In this document: positions 1 to 7,143 of the stretch, one piece after another
Layout: every line of letters starts with the position of its first letter
How positions within the stretch are numbered: the stretch's first letter is position 1
Translations under genes and position numbers: made by a program
From: Alphaproteobacteria bacterium
GTDB taxonomy: Bacteria; Pseudomonadota; Alphaproteobacteria; JAAXGF01
Direction: 5' to 3'
NCBI GenBank assembly: GCA_012267605.1
Contig: JAAXGF010000218.1
Location: 1-7,530, forward strand
DNA: 7,530 nt
The notes under the pieces: generated by a model
What the model saw: the letters and a program-made list of their open reading frames with translations, nothing else
Told to the model about the DNA's origin: nothing
Database searches by the model: none

Positions 1-838
1 GGTCAAGTATATAATTCCCTAAAGTTTTGGGGTGTGCGCGGAAGCATCGCATGTCCTTCCGCCAATCACATCGCTTTCGGGGGCAATACCAGTTGTATCG
101 AAATAGCCGCAGGCGGTGAACGTATCATATGTGATGCCGGAACCGGGATTCGGAACCTCGGTCACTGGTTCCTTCGCAAGGATGTACATAAGGCGATTAT
201 TTTGATGTCCCACACGCACTGGGATCACATCAATGGATTTCCTTTTTTTTTCACCCGCATTTCGTAAAGACCGATCTTTCAATATCACGGCGGGACATCT
301 TTATGATACGGGCGGCATTCGGAGCGTCCTGGCCGGACAAATGGCCAACCCCACGTTTCCGGTTCCCCTTGAAGCAATGCGGGCGAGCATGACATTCGAA
401 GATTTTAAGGCGGGAGATTCTTTCAGTCTTGGGAAGAGCAACCAGATCAAGGTACGCACTGCACCGCTGAATCATCCCAATGGAGCCACGGCATATCGTA
501 TCGAATACGCTGGTAAGTCTCTGTGCTACGTCTCCGATACGGAACATGTGATAGGTAAGCCCGATCAAAATGTCCTCGGCTTGATCGAAGGTGCGGACTT
601 GGTAATTTACGATTCGACATATACCGATAAGGAATTCCCAAATCACCTAGGCTGGGGACATTCAACTTGGGAAGAGGGCATCCGCTTGTCGCGCGCAGCG
701 GACGTGAAATCATTGGCCATCTTCCACCACGATCCCGACCACGAAGATTTATTTATGGAGGAAATCGAAAGCCGCGCCCGCGCCATTTGGAGCGGTGCCA
801 TCGTTGCGCGTGAATTCATGCGCATCAATCTAGCGTAA
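1..838 (+). pseudogene. MBL-fold metallo-hydrolase, 5'-partial and frameshifted at a T9 run
   Basis: Metal-dependent hydrolase of the metallo-beta-lactamase fold, probably cytoplasmic because no signal peptide or membrane segment is seen; its substrate cannot be read from sequence. The frame is open from base 1 (KFWGVRGS, then GGNTSCIEI), and no start codon precedes this family-typical N-terminus, so the true start lies just outside the window. The HxHxDH metal site (SHTHWDH) has His at 211 and 217, Asp at 223 and His at 226. Immediately after it, at nine T (243-251), the first frame ends (stop at 265-267), while homology continues in the next frame (SPAFRKDRSF onward) to TAA at 836-838. Removing one T restores a continuous protein. 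Later likely ligands are His 473 (LNHPNGA), Asp 536 (SDTEH) and His 725/728 (FHHDPDH). The break may be a real mutation, a sequencing error in the homopolymer, or slippage. The family call is firm; the disrupted status is less so. The gene converges with the HPt gene. Confidence 0.8.
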
Positions 839-909
839 TTCCAGGTTTCCAAACATCGTCGCGGACTTCGTCGTCAACCCCGCCGTAAACACCGGCTGGG
901 CTCGGATCC

Positions 910-1326
910 TCAGATTTTGGCGCGTGCCAACTCGTTCATAACTTCGGAACCAGCTTCACCGCCACTCTCAGTTAAACGCTGTTCGACGACCTTGAGCACC
1001 GCGTCAACGTGCGCACGAATGATGGCGGGATCTTGGGGCCCGGGCTCGCGCAGGTTATCGCAATAATCAAATAGGGATTGCCCAATGGCGGTGATAAGAG
1101 GGTATCCGAAACTCTCGCCTTGCCCCTTCAAATTATGGGCGGCCCGACGAACACGCACTAATTCTTCTTCACCAAACTGGCCGTGACAACTCGCTACCAG
1201 CTCATCGATGTCGTCTCTCACCCATTCCGCGTACTTTGCTCGAAGCTTCGCCAGACCGAACTCAGCATTTGCTAGTGCCTCAGGATCGAATGCCAAGAGT
1301 TGCTGTCGATCGTACTCCTCGTCCAT
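910..1326 (-). CDS. Stand-alone histidine phosphotransfer (HPt) domain protein
   Basis: Protein of 138 aa that likely relays phosphate between response-regulator receiver domains or a hybrid kinase in a multistep phosphorelay, in the cytoplasm. The HPt signature AHNLKGQGESFG surrounds the probable phospho-acceptor His64, followed by the usual small/glycine pattern. The domain fills roughly residues 30-115 and is predicted to be all-helical. There is no receiver, kinase or output domain, so this is an orphan HPt and its partners are not in the window. The ATG start is supported by AAGGGA (1335-1340), 8 nt upstream. A TATAGA hexamer at 1386-1391 on the same strand could be a -10 box, but no convincing -35 accompanies it. 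The gene follows the liu operon on the same strand after a 162-bp gap, so it is probably a separate unit, and it converges with the MBL gene, with 71 bp between the two ends. The domain call is strong; the pathway is unknown. Confidence 0.9.
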   Translation of the reverse strand: MDEEYDRQQLLAFDPEALANAEFGLAKLRAKYAEWVRDDIDELVASCHGQFGEEELVRVRRAAHNLKGQGESFGYPLITAIGQSLFDYCDNLREPGPQDPAIIRAHVDAVLKVVEQRLTESGGEAGSEVMNELARAKI

Positions 1327-1488
1327 TAATAGGTTCCCTTGGCAAAAACATGTCTGCGACGCGTGTCGATGACGCGACGGCTTTGTCTATAAGTGAATCG
1401 CAACTCGATTAACGCCTTCTTAATTGACGGGTCCGGGGATGGGACGTCGTCCCTCATTAACAGCCGGCCCAGCCCCGAAACAGAAACG

Positions 1489-2397
1489 TTACTTGCTGCG
1501 TTCGCAATGGGCCATCGCACGCGAAACCTTCGAATTTGGCGGGCGGCCCACGGCGTCACCGATAAACCAGGCGGCTTCGGATAGGCGCTCGAGATCAACC
1601 CCGGTGTTGATGCCCATACCCTCAAGCATATAGACGACATCCTCGCTCGCAACGTTGCCGGTGGCGCCAGGTGCGTATGGGCAACCACCCAACCCGCCGA
1701 CCGCAGTGTCGATCACCGAAACGCCACGTTCGACCATGGCCAATATATTCGCCAAAGCCTGTCCATACGTGTCGTGGAAATGGACCGCGAGGCGCGCCAA
1801 GGGCACGTCGACGGCAACAGCTTCGACCAATTGGCGCGCCCGATTTGGCGTTCCGACACCGATGGTATCGCCGAGCGAGATCTGGTAGCAGCCAAGCTCC
1901 GCCAAACGGCGCGCCACACGAGTCACCGCGGCAATCGGCACCTGGCCCTCGAAGGGGCAGCCAAGTACACACGAGACATAGCCGCGCACAGGCACACCGG
2001 CATCCTTGGCTGCTGCACATACGGGGGCGAAACGATCGAAACTTTCGTCGATCGAACAGTTTAAATTTCGTTGCGAAAAGGTCTCAGAGGCGGCGGCAAA
2101 CACGGCGACTTCGTCGGCGCCTGCCGCGCAAGCCGCTCTGAATCCGGTGGCGTTGGGCGTCAAGACAGCGTATCGAACGCCGCTTCGCCGTTCAATCCTT
2201 CGTAGGACCTCGGCACCATCCGCAAGCTGCGGCACCTTGCGTGACGAAACGAAGCTGGTCGCCTCGATGACACGTAATCCGGTAGCCGATAGGCGATTGA
2301 TAAATGCAACTTTGATATCCGTCGGAACCAATAATGGCTCATTCTGCAAACCGTCGCGCGGGCCAACTTCGACCAGCTGCAGGTCTGCGCAAACCAC
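1489..2397 (-). CDS. liuE: Hydroxymethylglutaryl-CoA lyase (LiuE/MvaB type)
   Basis: Cleaves (S)-3-hydroxy-3-methylglutaryl-CoA to acetyl-CoA and acetoacetate, the last step of leucine/isovalerate catabolism. At 302 aa it has the full length of bacterial HMG-CoA lyases, a TIM-barrel family dependent on a divalent metal. Visible motifs: VEVGPRDGLQNE near the N-terminus (catalytic Arg14, metal ligand Asp15), EATSFVS (45-51), SLGDTIGVGTP (174-184), the metal-binding VHFHDTYGQ (His206, His208), and the loop signature GLGGCPYAPGATGN with catalytic Cys239. The start is GTG; no ATG, GTG or TTG lies between it and the in-frame stop upstream, and the N-terminus length fits the family. It begins 4 bp after the liuD stop, without a strong Shine-Dalgarno, so translation probably depends on ribosomes finishing liuD. 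It is the last gene of the operon; no clear hairpin-plus-T-run terminator is seen in the 162 bp that follow. The function is secure from motifs and context. Confidence 0.95.
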   Translation of the reverse strand: MVCADLQLVEVGPRDGLQNEPLLVPTDIKVAFINRLSATGLRVIEATSFVSSRKVPQLADGAEVLRRIERRSGVRYAVLTPNATGFRAACAAGADEVAVFAAASETFSQRNLNCSIDESFDRFAPVCAAAKDAGVPVRGYVSCVLGCPFEGQVPIAAVTRVARRLAELGCYQISLGDTIGVGTPNRARQLVEAVAVDVPLARLAVHFHDTYGQALANILAMVERGVSVIDTAVGGLGGCPYAPGATGNVASEDVVYMLEGMGINTGVDLERLSEAAWFIGDAVGRPPNSKVSRAMAHCERSK

Positions 2398-2401
2398 CGG
2401 T

Positions 2402-4381
2402 TCAGTTTCCGCGGTCAGGCGAAAACGCGACCAGCAATGCGCCTTCCTCGACTAGGGCACCAACAGGATAATGCACTCTGGAAACGGTACCCGAGACCGG
2501 TGCGGTGATCGTATGCTCCATCTTCATCGCTTCGATAACCACCAGGGGCGTTCCAGCCGCAACTTGGCTTCCCGATTCCACAAGCACTGCGCCGATCCGC
2601 CCCGGCATGGGGGCGAAGAGGCGCCCAACAGATTGCATCGCCGACGCGGTTACATGGCGTGGATCGTCGGTATTCAGATGGTATTCGCGACCGTCCAAGG
2701 ACAAGGTCAGTTGATTTCCGTCAAAAAAAACTGGCACGAAATAGCGGCGACCGTTCAATTCGGCGATCAATTGGCCGGTCTCCCAGCGAACTGTATGGAC
2801 TGCCAAAGATACATCGGCTATTTCGATAACCGCATCTTGTTCACACACACGAACCTCAACCGACCGATTGCCGTCCTGCATTTGAACGATTTGACTGTCG
2901 ACCTGGTTGAGGCGCCATCCGTTTGCCACTGCCCAAGGCGAATCGTCTTCTTTCCGCGAGTTTTGACTTCGCCGAGCAACAACCGCCAGTGCCGCCAAGC
3001 CAAGTATATGGTCGGGAGCCAAACTAGCCGGATCCACCAGCTCGGAGAGGTGCTGTTCGACGAAATCGATATTGAACTCACCCGCTACAAATCCGGGGTG
3101 AGCCACCAGCCTGGCAAGAAATTCGAGGTTATTGGTGACACCGGCGAACTGGCATCGGCCCAGGGCATCAATGAGGCGCTTCACAGCTGATTGCCGATCG
3201 CCATCGCGAACGATCAGCTTGGCGAGCAAAGGATCGTAGTGCACGCCAATTTCATCGCCACTCCCAATACCGATGTCGACTCGCACGTGTGGTCCCTGCT
3301 GCGGCAAACGCAAGCGTGATACCCGCCCCGACCTGGGGAGGAATTCGGCTGCCGGATCCTCGGCGTAAATACGCACCTCAATGGCGTGTCCGTGCACCGC
3401 CAGTTCGTGCTGTCTCAGCGGCAAGATCTCTCCTGCAGCAACCCTAAATTGCCACTCGACCAAGTCAATCCCGGTGATCAATTCGGTTACCGGGTGTTCA
3501 ACCTGCAAACGAGTATTCATTTCCATGAAGTAGAAATTTCCGTTGGCGTCGACGAGAAATTCAATTGTGCCAGCGCAGGTGTAGTCGACGGCCCGGGCGG
3601 CACGAATCGCCACCTCGCCCAAGCGCTGGCGTAACGCCGGGTCGATCGTCGCAGGCGCTTCCTCGACGATCTTCTGTGAACGACGCTGTAGCGAGCAGTC
3701 CCGTTCGAATAGATGCACCAGGTTTCCGTGACTATCGGCAAACACTTGGACCTCGATATGCCGCGCGCCCCGCAGGTATCTTTCCAACAAGACCCGATCA
3801 TCCGAAAACGCTGCGCGAGCCTCGCGTCGCGACGCCGCAAGCGCGGACTCAAACTCGCCAGGCGATTCGACCACACGCATACCCTTGCCGCCGCCACCCA
3901 CCGTCGGTTTGATCACCAGAGGATATCCAATCCGCGCTGCCGCCTCACCAAGCGCCGCGTCGTCGAGGTTGGGATCTTCTGTGCCAGGGACGACGGGCAC
4001 ATCAGCCTCGATCATGCGCGCCTTGGCGCCATGTTTTTCGCCCATTAACCGGATCGCAGATGGCGGCGGACCGACGAAAACAACTCCCGCTCGCGTGCAT
4101 GCCTCAGCGAAATCGGCATTCTCAGACAAGAATCCATAACCGGGATGGAGGGCGGAGACTTGGGCGCGAACCGCTACCTCGATGATGGCAGCACCGTCTA
4201 GGTAACCTTCGGCGGAGGCTACCGGACCAACCCGGTAAGCTTCATCGGCCTCACTGACGTGTCGAGAATCAGCATCAGCGTCCGTGTAGACGGCGACGGT
4301 GGCGATGCCAAGCCGCCGTGCCGTTCGTGTCACGCGGCAGGCGATTTCACCGCGATTGGCAATCAGGAGTCGGTCGATCAT
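2402..4381 (-). CDS. liuD: Methylcrotonyl-CoA carboxylase, biotin-containing alpha subunit
   Basis: Biotin carboxylase plus biotin carrier subunit of 3-methylcrotonyl-CoA carboxylase. It carboxylates its own biotin with ATP and bicarbonate and presents it to LiuB. The protein is 659 aa, normal for the family. Order: biotin carboxylase N domain (MIDRLLIANRGEIACRV; HPGYGFLSENADFAEAC at 79-95), ATP-grasp with glycine-rich loop KPTVGGGGKGM (158-168), Lys237 in QKIVEEAP, the active-site segment EMNTRLQVEHPVTE (287-300, with Glu287, Arg291, Glu295), C-terminal BC domain (HYDPLLAKLI, 381-390), a less conserved linker, then biotinyl domain with EAMKM and biotinylated Lys620. The frame stays open upstream to an ATG at 4525, but the family start is the ATG at 4379-4381; the extra 48 residues would be an arginine-rich shadow inside liuC. 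This ATG overlaps the liuC stop as ATGA, with AAGGA only 3 nt upstream, indicating coupled translation. A propionyl- or acetyl-CoA carboxylase alpha subunit is the alternative, but the liuBCE neighbours fix the assignment. Confidence 0.95.
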   Translation of the reverse strand: MIDRLLIANRGEIACRVTRTARRLGIATVAVYTDADADSRHVSEADEAYRVGPVASAEGYLDGAAIIEVAVRAQVSALHPGYGFLSENADFAEACTRAGVVFVGPPPSAIRLMGEKHGAKARMIEADVPVVPGTEDPNLDDAALGEAAARIGYPLVIKPTVGGGGKGMRVVESPGEFESALAASRREARAAFSDDRVLLERYLRGARHIEVQVFADSHGNLVHLFERDCSLQRRSQKIVEEAPATIDPALRQRLGEVAIRAARAVDYTCAGTIEFLVDANGNFYFMEMNTRLQVEHPVTELITGIDLVEWQFRVAAGEILPLRQHELAVHGHAIEVRIYAEDPAAEFLPRSGRVSRLRLPQQGPHVRVDIGIGSGDEIGVHYDPLLAKLIVRDGDRQSAVKRLIDALGRCQFAGVTNNLEFLARLVAHPGFVAGEFNIDFVEQHLSELVDPASLAPDHILGLAALAVVARRSQNSRKEDDSPWAVANGWRLNQVDSQIVQMQDGNRSVEVRVCEQDAVIEIADVSLAVHTVRWETGQLIAELNGRRYFVPVFFDGNQLTLSLDGREYHLNTDDPRHVTASAMQSVGRLFAPMPGRIGAVLVESGSQVAAGTPLVVIEAMKMEHTITAPVSGTVSRVHYPVGALVEEGALLVAFSPDRGN

Positions 4382-5172
4382 GAGTCCTTGATACGCCAAC
4401 GCGGCTGACGCTTTTCGAGGAAAGCCGCAACGCCCTCGTGACCTTCGTCGGAAGCGCGCGCCTCGCTGAACCGCCGCGCGGTTTCCTCGGCAACGTCCGT
4501 ATTTGCCGCCCCACCTTCCAACCATGTCAATAAATCCTTGATACGGGCAACGGCTTCGGGTCCCCCGCGGGCTAGCGAGGCCGACACACGTTCACAGGTT
4601 TCGACAAGCTTTGTAGAGGGCACGACATCGTGAACCAATCCCAAGCGTTTGGCTTCATCCGCCGAGATTTTCTGCGCGGTCAACGCGAATCGGCGAGTTT
4701 GCCGTGCACCCATGGCCCTGATCAAATACGGTGCGATGACCGCCGGTATCAGCCCGAGTCGAACTTCGGTGAGGGAAAACGTCGCAGTGCTGACGGCGAT
4801 GGCAATGTCACAAGCCGCAACGAGGCCGACGCCACCGCCAAAGGCTGGGCCTTGGACCATCGCAACCGTCGGCTTGGGTAAACCCGCCAGCCTACCCATA
4901 AGTGTCGCCAATGCCTTGGACTCTGACAAGAATCTCGTCTCCCGCCCGGCATCCCGCATCGCCGCCAGGTCGGCGCCGGCACAAAAACTTGCTCCCAATG
5001 CCGCCAGCACGACGACGCGAATGGTCGCGTCGGCGCCCAGCTTGTCGAGGGATTCGATCAGGAGGGCAACCAAATCCCTGTCCAAAGCGTTGTGTGCCCG
5101 TAGTCGGTTCAATGTGAGCGTGGCGACGCCGTCCTGCCTGTATTCGACGGTAAGAGTCTCGGACATATCCAT
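4378..5172 (-). CDS. liuC: Enoyl-CoA hydratase family protein, likely methylglutaconyl-CoA hydratase
   Basis: Crotonase-fold enzyme of 264 aa expected to hydrate 3-methylglutaconyl-CoA to HMG-CoA, linking the LiuBD carboxylase to the LiuE lyase. Seen: N-terminal strand segment TLTLNRLRAHNALD, oxyanion-hole segments CAGADL (64-69) and GPAFGGGVGL (108-117), and the catalytic-Glu segment TEVRLGLIPA (Glu136). The first of the two catalytic glutamates of classical crotonases is replaced here by Gly116; Glu136 is kept. The assignment to this step rests mainly on position between liuB and liuD, since crotonase paralogues are hard to separate by motif. ATG at 5172 lies 5 bp after the liuB stop; an alternative ATG at 5166 (Met3) is equally possible and neither has a strong Shine-Dalgarno. 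The end overlaps the liuD start by 4 bp. The family is certain; the specific substrate is likely. Confidence 0.85.
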   Translation of the reverse strand: MDMSETLTVEYRQDGVATLTLNRLRAHNALDRDLVALLIESLDKLGADATIRVVVLAALGASFCAGADLAAMRDAGRETRFLSESKALATLMGRLAGLPKPTVAMVQGPAFGGGVGLVAACDIAIAVSTATFSLTEVRLGLIPAVIAPYLIRAMGARQTRRFALTAQKISADEAKRLGLVHDVVPSTKLVETCERVSASLARGGPEAVARIKDLLTWLEGGAANTDVAEETARRFSEARASDEGHEGVAAFLEKRQPRWRIKDS

Positions 5173-5177
5173 GTATT

Positions 5178-6791
5178 CTACATCCGAAACACGCCAAATT
5201 CGGTGCGCTCCACTGGCGCGTTAAGTGCAGCAGCCAACCCGAGGGCCAAAACGGATCGGGTATCCGCCGGGTCGATAAGACCGTCATCCCACAGGCGGGC
5301 AGTGGCGTAGTATGGATGACCTTGGCTTTCGTATTGAGCGCGGATGGGAGCTTTGAATTTCTCTTCCGCGTCATCGTCCCAGACTTCGCCATTGGCCTCG
5401 CGCTTATCACGCTGGACGCGTGCCAAGACGTTCGCCGCCTGCTCGGCGCCCATCACCGAAATTCGCGCATTTGGCCACATCCATAAGAACCGGGGCGAAA
5501 ACGCCCGGCCGCACATGGCGTAGTTGCCAGCGCCGAAACTCCCGCCAATCACCAACGTAAGTTTTGGCACCTTGGCACACGCGACAGCCGCAACCATTTT
5601 TGCTCCGTCCTTGGCGATGCCCTCCGCCTCGTATTTCCGACCTACCATGAAGCCGGTGATATTCTGCAGAAATACAAGCGGGATACCCCGTTGAACGCAT
5701 AGCTGAATGAAATGGCAACCCTTGCGCGCCGATTCTGAGAACAACACGCCGTTGTTGGCCACGATACCGACCGGGTAGCCACAGATATGCGCAAAGCCGG
5801 TCACCAAAGTTGTACCGTAACGCTGTTTGAATTCGTTGAATTCGCTGCCGTCAACCACTCGCGCGATGATTTCACGAACCTCAAATGGCTTGCGCCCGTC
5901 GGTCGGAACGAGCCCATAGATTTCTTTCGGGTCATAGCGTGGCGGGATGATGGCGCGCGTACGAATCGGGCTGCGGCCGGTAGGCACCAGCCCAGCGACG
6001 ATGCGGCGTGCCACTGCAAGTGCCTCGTCATCATTTTCCGCGTAATGGTCGGCGACGCCCGAGATACGGGTGTGCACGTCGGCACCGCCAAGGTCCTCGG
6101 CACTCACCTCCTCTCCGGTCGCCGTCTTTACCAGCGGTGGGCCGCCGAGAAATATCGTGCCTTGGCCGGCGACGATGATCGCTTCGTCGGCCATCGCCGG
6201 AACGTAGGCGCCCCCGGCCGTACACGAACCCATGACAACCGCGATCTGAGGGATACCCAAGGCCGACAAAGTAGCCTGATTGTAGAATATTCGACCAAAG
6301 TGGTCGCGATCGGGAAACACCTCATCCTGTTTGGGCAAATTGGCGCCCCCAGAATCAACCAAGTACATGCACGGCAACCGATTTTCGCGAGCAATTTCTT
6401 GTGCACGAAGATGCTTTTTGACGGTCAGTGGATAGTATGTACCGCCCTTGACCGTGGCATCGTTAGCAACGATCACGCATTCCCGTCCGCTCACTCGACC
6501 TATGCCAGTGATCAAACCGGCGCAAGGAACCTCTTCCCCATAAACCCCTAGCGCGGCCAATTGGCTCAATTCAAGAAACGGCGAGCCGTCGTCTAGCAGC
6601 AGATCGATTCGTTCACGGGGCAACCGCTTCCCGCGGGCGCGATGGCGCCGGCAAGCCTCGTCTCCCCCCCCGGCGGTGACCTGCGCGACCTTGGCAAACA
6701 AGTCACCGACGAGCATTGAGAAACGCTCAGCGTATTCGCGAAATTCACGGGACGTCGGATCAGCCGCCGTTGAGAGAACGGGCATGTGCAT
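5178..6791 (-). CDS. liuB: Methylcrotonyl-CoA carboxylase, carboxyltransferase beta subunit
   Basis: Transfers the carboxyl group from biotin on LiuD to 3-methylcrotonyl-CoA, giving 3-methylglutaconyl-CoA; works in a complex with LiuD in the cytoplasm. It is 537 aa, the usual length. The N-terminal carboxyltransferase half shows RHRARGKRLPRERID (49-63), VKGGTYYPLTVKKHLRAQEIA (starting at 114), VDSGGANLPKQDEVFPD (145-161), the oxyanion-type loop GSCTAGGAYVPAM (188-200) and GGPPLVKTATGEEVSAEDLGG (starting at 216). The C-terminal half shows QNITGFMVG (376-384) and the MCC-beta signature GGSFGAGNYAMCGRAFSPRF (416-435). Two starts compete: ATG 6791 and ATG 6785 (Met3). The second has GAG 6 nt upstream, so 6785 may be the real start. 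It is the first liu gene seen; 180 bp separate it from the divergent tRNA gene. No clear promoter or known LiuR-type site was recognised there. Intact. Confidence 0.95.
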   Translation of the reverse strand: MHMPVLSTAADPTSREFREYAERFSMLVGDLFAKVAQVTAGGGDEACRRHRARGKRLPRERIDLLLDDGSPFLELSQLAALGVYGEEVPCAGLITGIGRVSGRECVIVANDATVKGGTYYPLTVKKHLRAQEIARENRLPCMYLVDSGGANLPKQDEVFPDRDHFGRIFYNQATLSALGIPQIAVVMGSCTAGGAYVPAMADEAIIVAGQGTIFLGGPPLVKTATGEEVSAEDLGGADVHTRISGVADHYAENDDEALAVARRIVAGLVPTGRSPIRTRAIIPPRYDPKEIYGLVPTDGRKPFEVREIIARVVDGSEFNEFKQRYGTTLVTGFAHICGYPVGIVANNGVLFSESARKGCHFIQLCVQRGIPLVFLQNITGFMVGRKYEAEGIAKDGAKMVAAVACAKVPKLTLVIGGSFGAGNYAMCGRAFSPRFLWMWPNARISVMGAEQAANVLARVQRDKREANGEVWDDDAEEKFKAPIRAQYESQGHPYYATARLWDDGLIDPADTRSVLALGLAAALNAPVERTEFGVFRM

Positions 6792-6971
6792 CTCGAAGGA
6801 TGGGCCGCAAACAACCTAAAATGAACCGGCGCAGCACGCCCGGGCAAGCGATTTTGCCGCCAATTCCGATAACATGTGAAACAAGCGCCATCTCGATAGG
6901 CGCAACCTCGCGTAATGATAGCCTCGGCTAGGCTTGCGCCGCGCGTCTGAGCATCCTAATTTGAAACGGGA

Positions 6972-7047
6972 GCCGGATTAGCTCAGCTGGTAGAGCAACT
7001 GATTTGTAATCAGTAGGTCGGCGGTTCGAATCCGTCATCCGGCACCA
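6972..7047 (+). tRNA. tRNA-Thr, anticodon UGU
   Basis: Complete cloverleaf of 76 nt decoding ACA (and wobble) threonine codons. Acceptor stem GCCGGAT (6972-6978) pairs fully with ATCCGGC (7037-7043); D stem GCTC (6981-6984) with GAGC (6993-6996); anticodon stem ACTGA (6998-7002) with TCAGT (7010-7014) around loop TTTGTAA, placing anticodon TGT at 7005-7007; T stem GGCGG (7020-7024) with CCGTC (7032-7036), including one G-T pair, around loop TTCGAAT. Discriminator A at 7044 and an encoded CCA at 7045-7047. It is transcribed away from the liu operon and its 3' end faces an integrase gene, so it is probably an integration target. A weak promoter-like pair (6934-6939 and 6957-6962) lies just upstream but is not convincing. 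Confidence 0.97.
7020..7047 (+). other. Putative attL core: 3' end of tRNA-Thr next to an integrase
   Basis: Tyrosine recombinases of islands and prophages commonly cross over within the T-arm and acceptor 3' half of a tRNA gene, leaving the tRNA intact on one side and a copy of its 3' end at the other side of the element. This segment, from the T stem to the CCA, is the likely core because an integrase gene begins to its right within 100 bp. The second copy (attR) is not in the window, so the exact limits and even the use of this tRNA are inferred from layout only. Confidence 0.5.
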
Positions 7048-7051
7048 ATGA

Positions 7052-7078
7052 AATCAATTGATTAAGATGAATTCTTAA
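7052..7078. repeat. AT-rich inverted repeats after the tRNA
   Basis: A perfect 12-bp palindrome, AATCAATTGATT (7052-7063), is followed at once by a second inverted repeat, TTAAGA (7062-7067) with TCTTAA (7073-7078) around a 5-nt spacer. The stems are almost pure A/T, so this is unlikely to be an efficient intrinsic terminator for the tRNA. Its place between the tRNA end and the integrase fits a protein-binding or bending site in an attachment region, but that is inference, and short AT-rich palindromes arise easily by chance. Confidence 0.4.
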
Positions 7079-7105
7079 GGTGAACATTCAGAGACTGGTG
7101 TAGTT

Positions 7106-7129
7106 TGACAGCCACACTGACAGCCACTC
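7106..7129. repeat. Two tandem 12-bp direct repeats, candidate integrase arm sites
   Basis: Two adjacent 12-bp units, TGACAGCCACAC (7106-7117) and TGACAGCCACTC (7118-7129), identical at 11 of 12 positions. They sit between the tRNA 3' end and the integrase stop codon, 15 bp from the latter. Short direct repeats beside attachment cores are typical arm-type sites bound by the N-terminal domain of tyrosine recombinases or by excisionases; that role is inferred from place and form alone. Confidence 0.5.
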
Positions 7130-7143
7130 GAAGAACAAAACGG

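Noticed and set aside
839..909. Bidirectional terminator between the convergent MBL and HPt genes
   Set aside because: Only a 4-bp stem (GCCG/CGGC) was found and there are no flanking A or T runs.
1436..1455. Short hairpin GGGAC-GTC-GTCCC after liuE as a terminator
   Set aside because: The stem is only 5 bp with a 3-nt loop, and no T-run follows on the - strand, so it is not a convincing intrinsic terminator.
2471..3190. Long + strand open frame (239 codons) opposite liuD
   Set aside because: It is antisense to the biotinyl and linker part of liuD, which has clear motifs; no family resemblance is seen in the + strand product.
4382..4525. N-terminal extension of liuD to the ATG at 4525
   Set aside because: The added 48 residues are arginine/glycine-rich, lie inside liuC in another frame, and precede the family-typical start MIDRLLIANRGEIA, which has its own ATGA overlap.
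5787..6551. Long + strand open frame (254 codons) opposite liuB
   Set aside because: It lies antisense within the well-supported liuB gene, has no recognisable domain, and its composition mirrors the codon pattern of the opposite strand.
6664..6671. C8 run (G8 in the coding strand of liuB) as a phase-variation switch
   Set aside because: The run encodes a Gly stretch that I recall as common at this place in the family, the frame is intact, and a metabolic housekeeping gene is an unlikely phase-variable target.
6934..6962. TTGCGC-N17-TAATTT as the promoter of tRNA-Thr
   Set aside because: The spacing is ideal, but each hexamer matches consensus at only three of six positions and the start would fall within a few bases of the mature tRNA.
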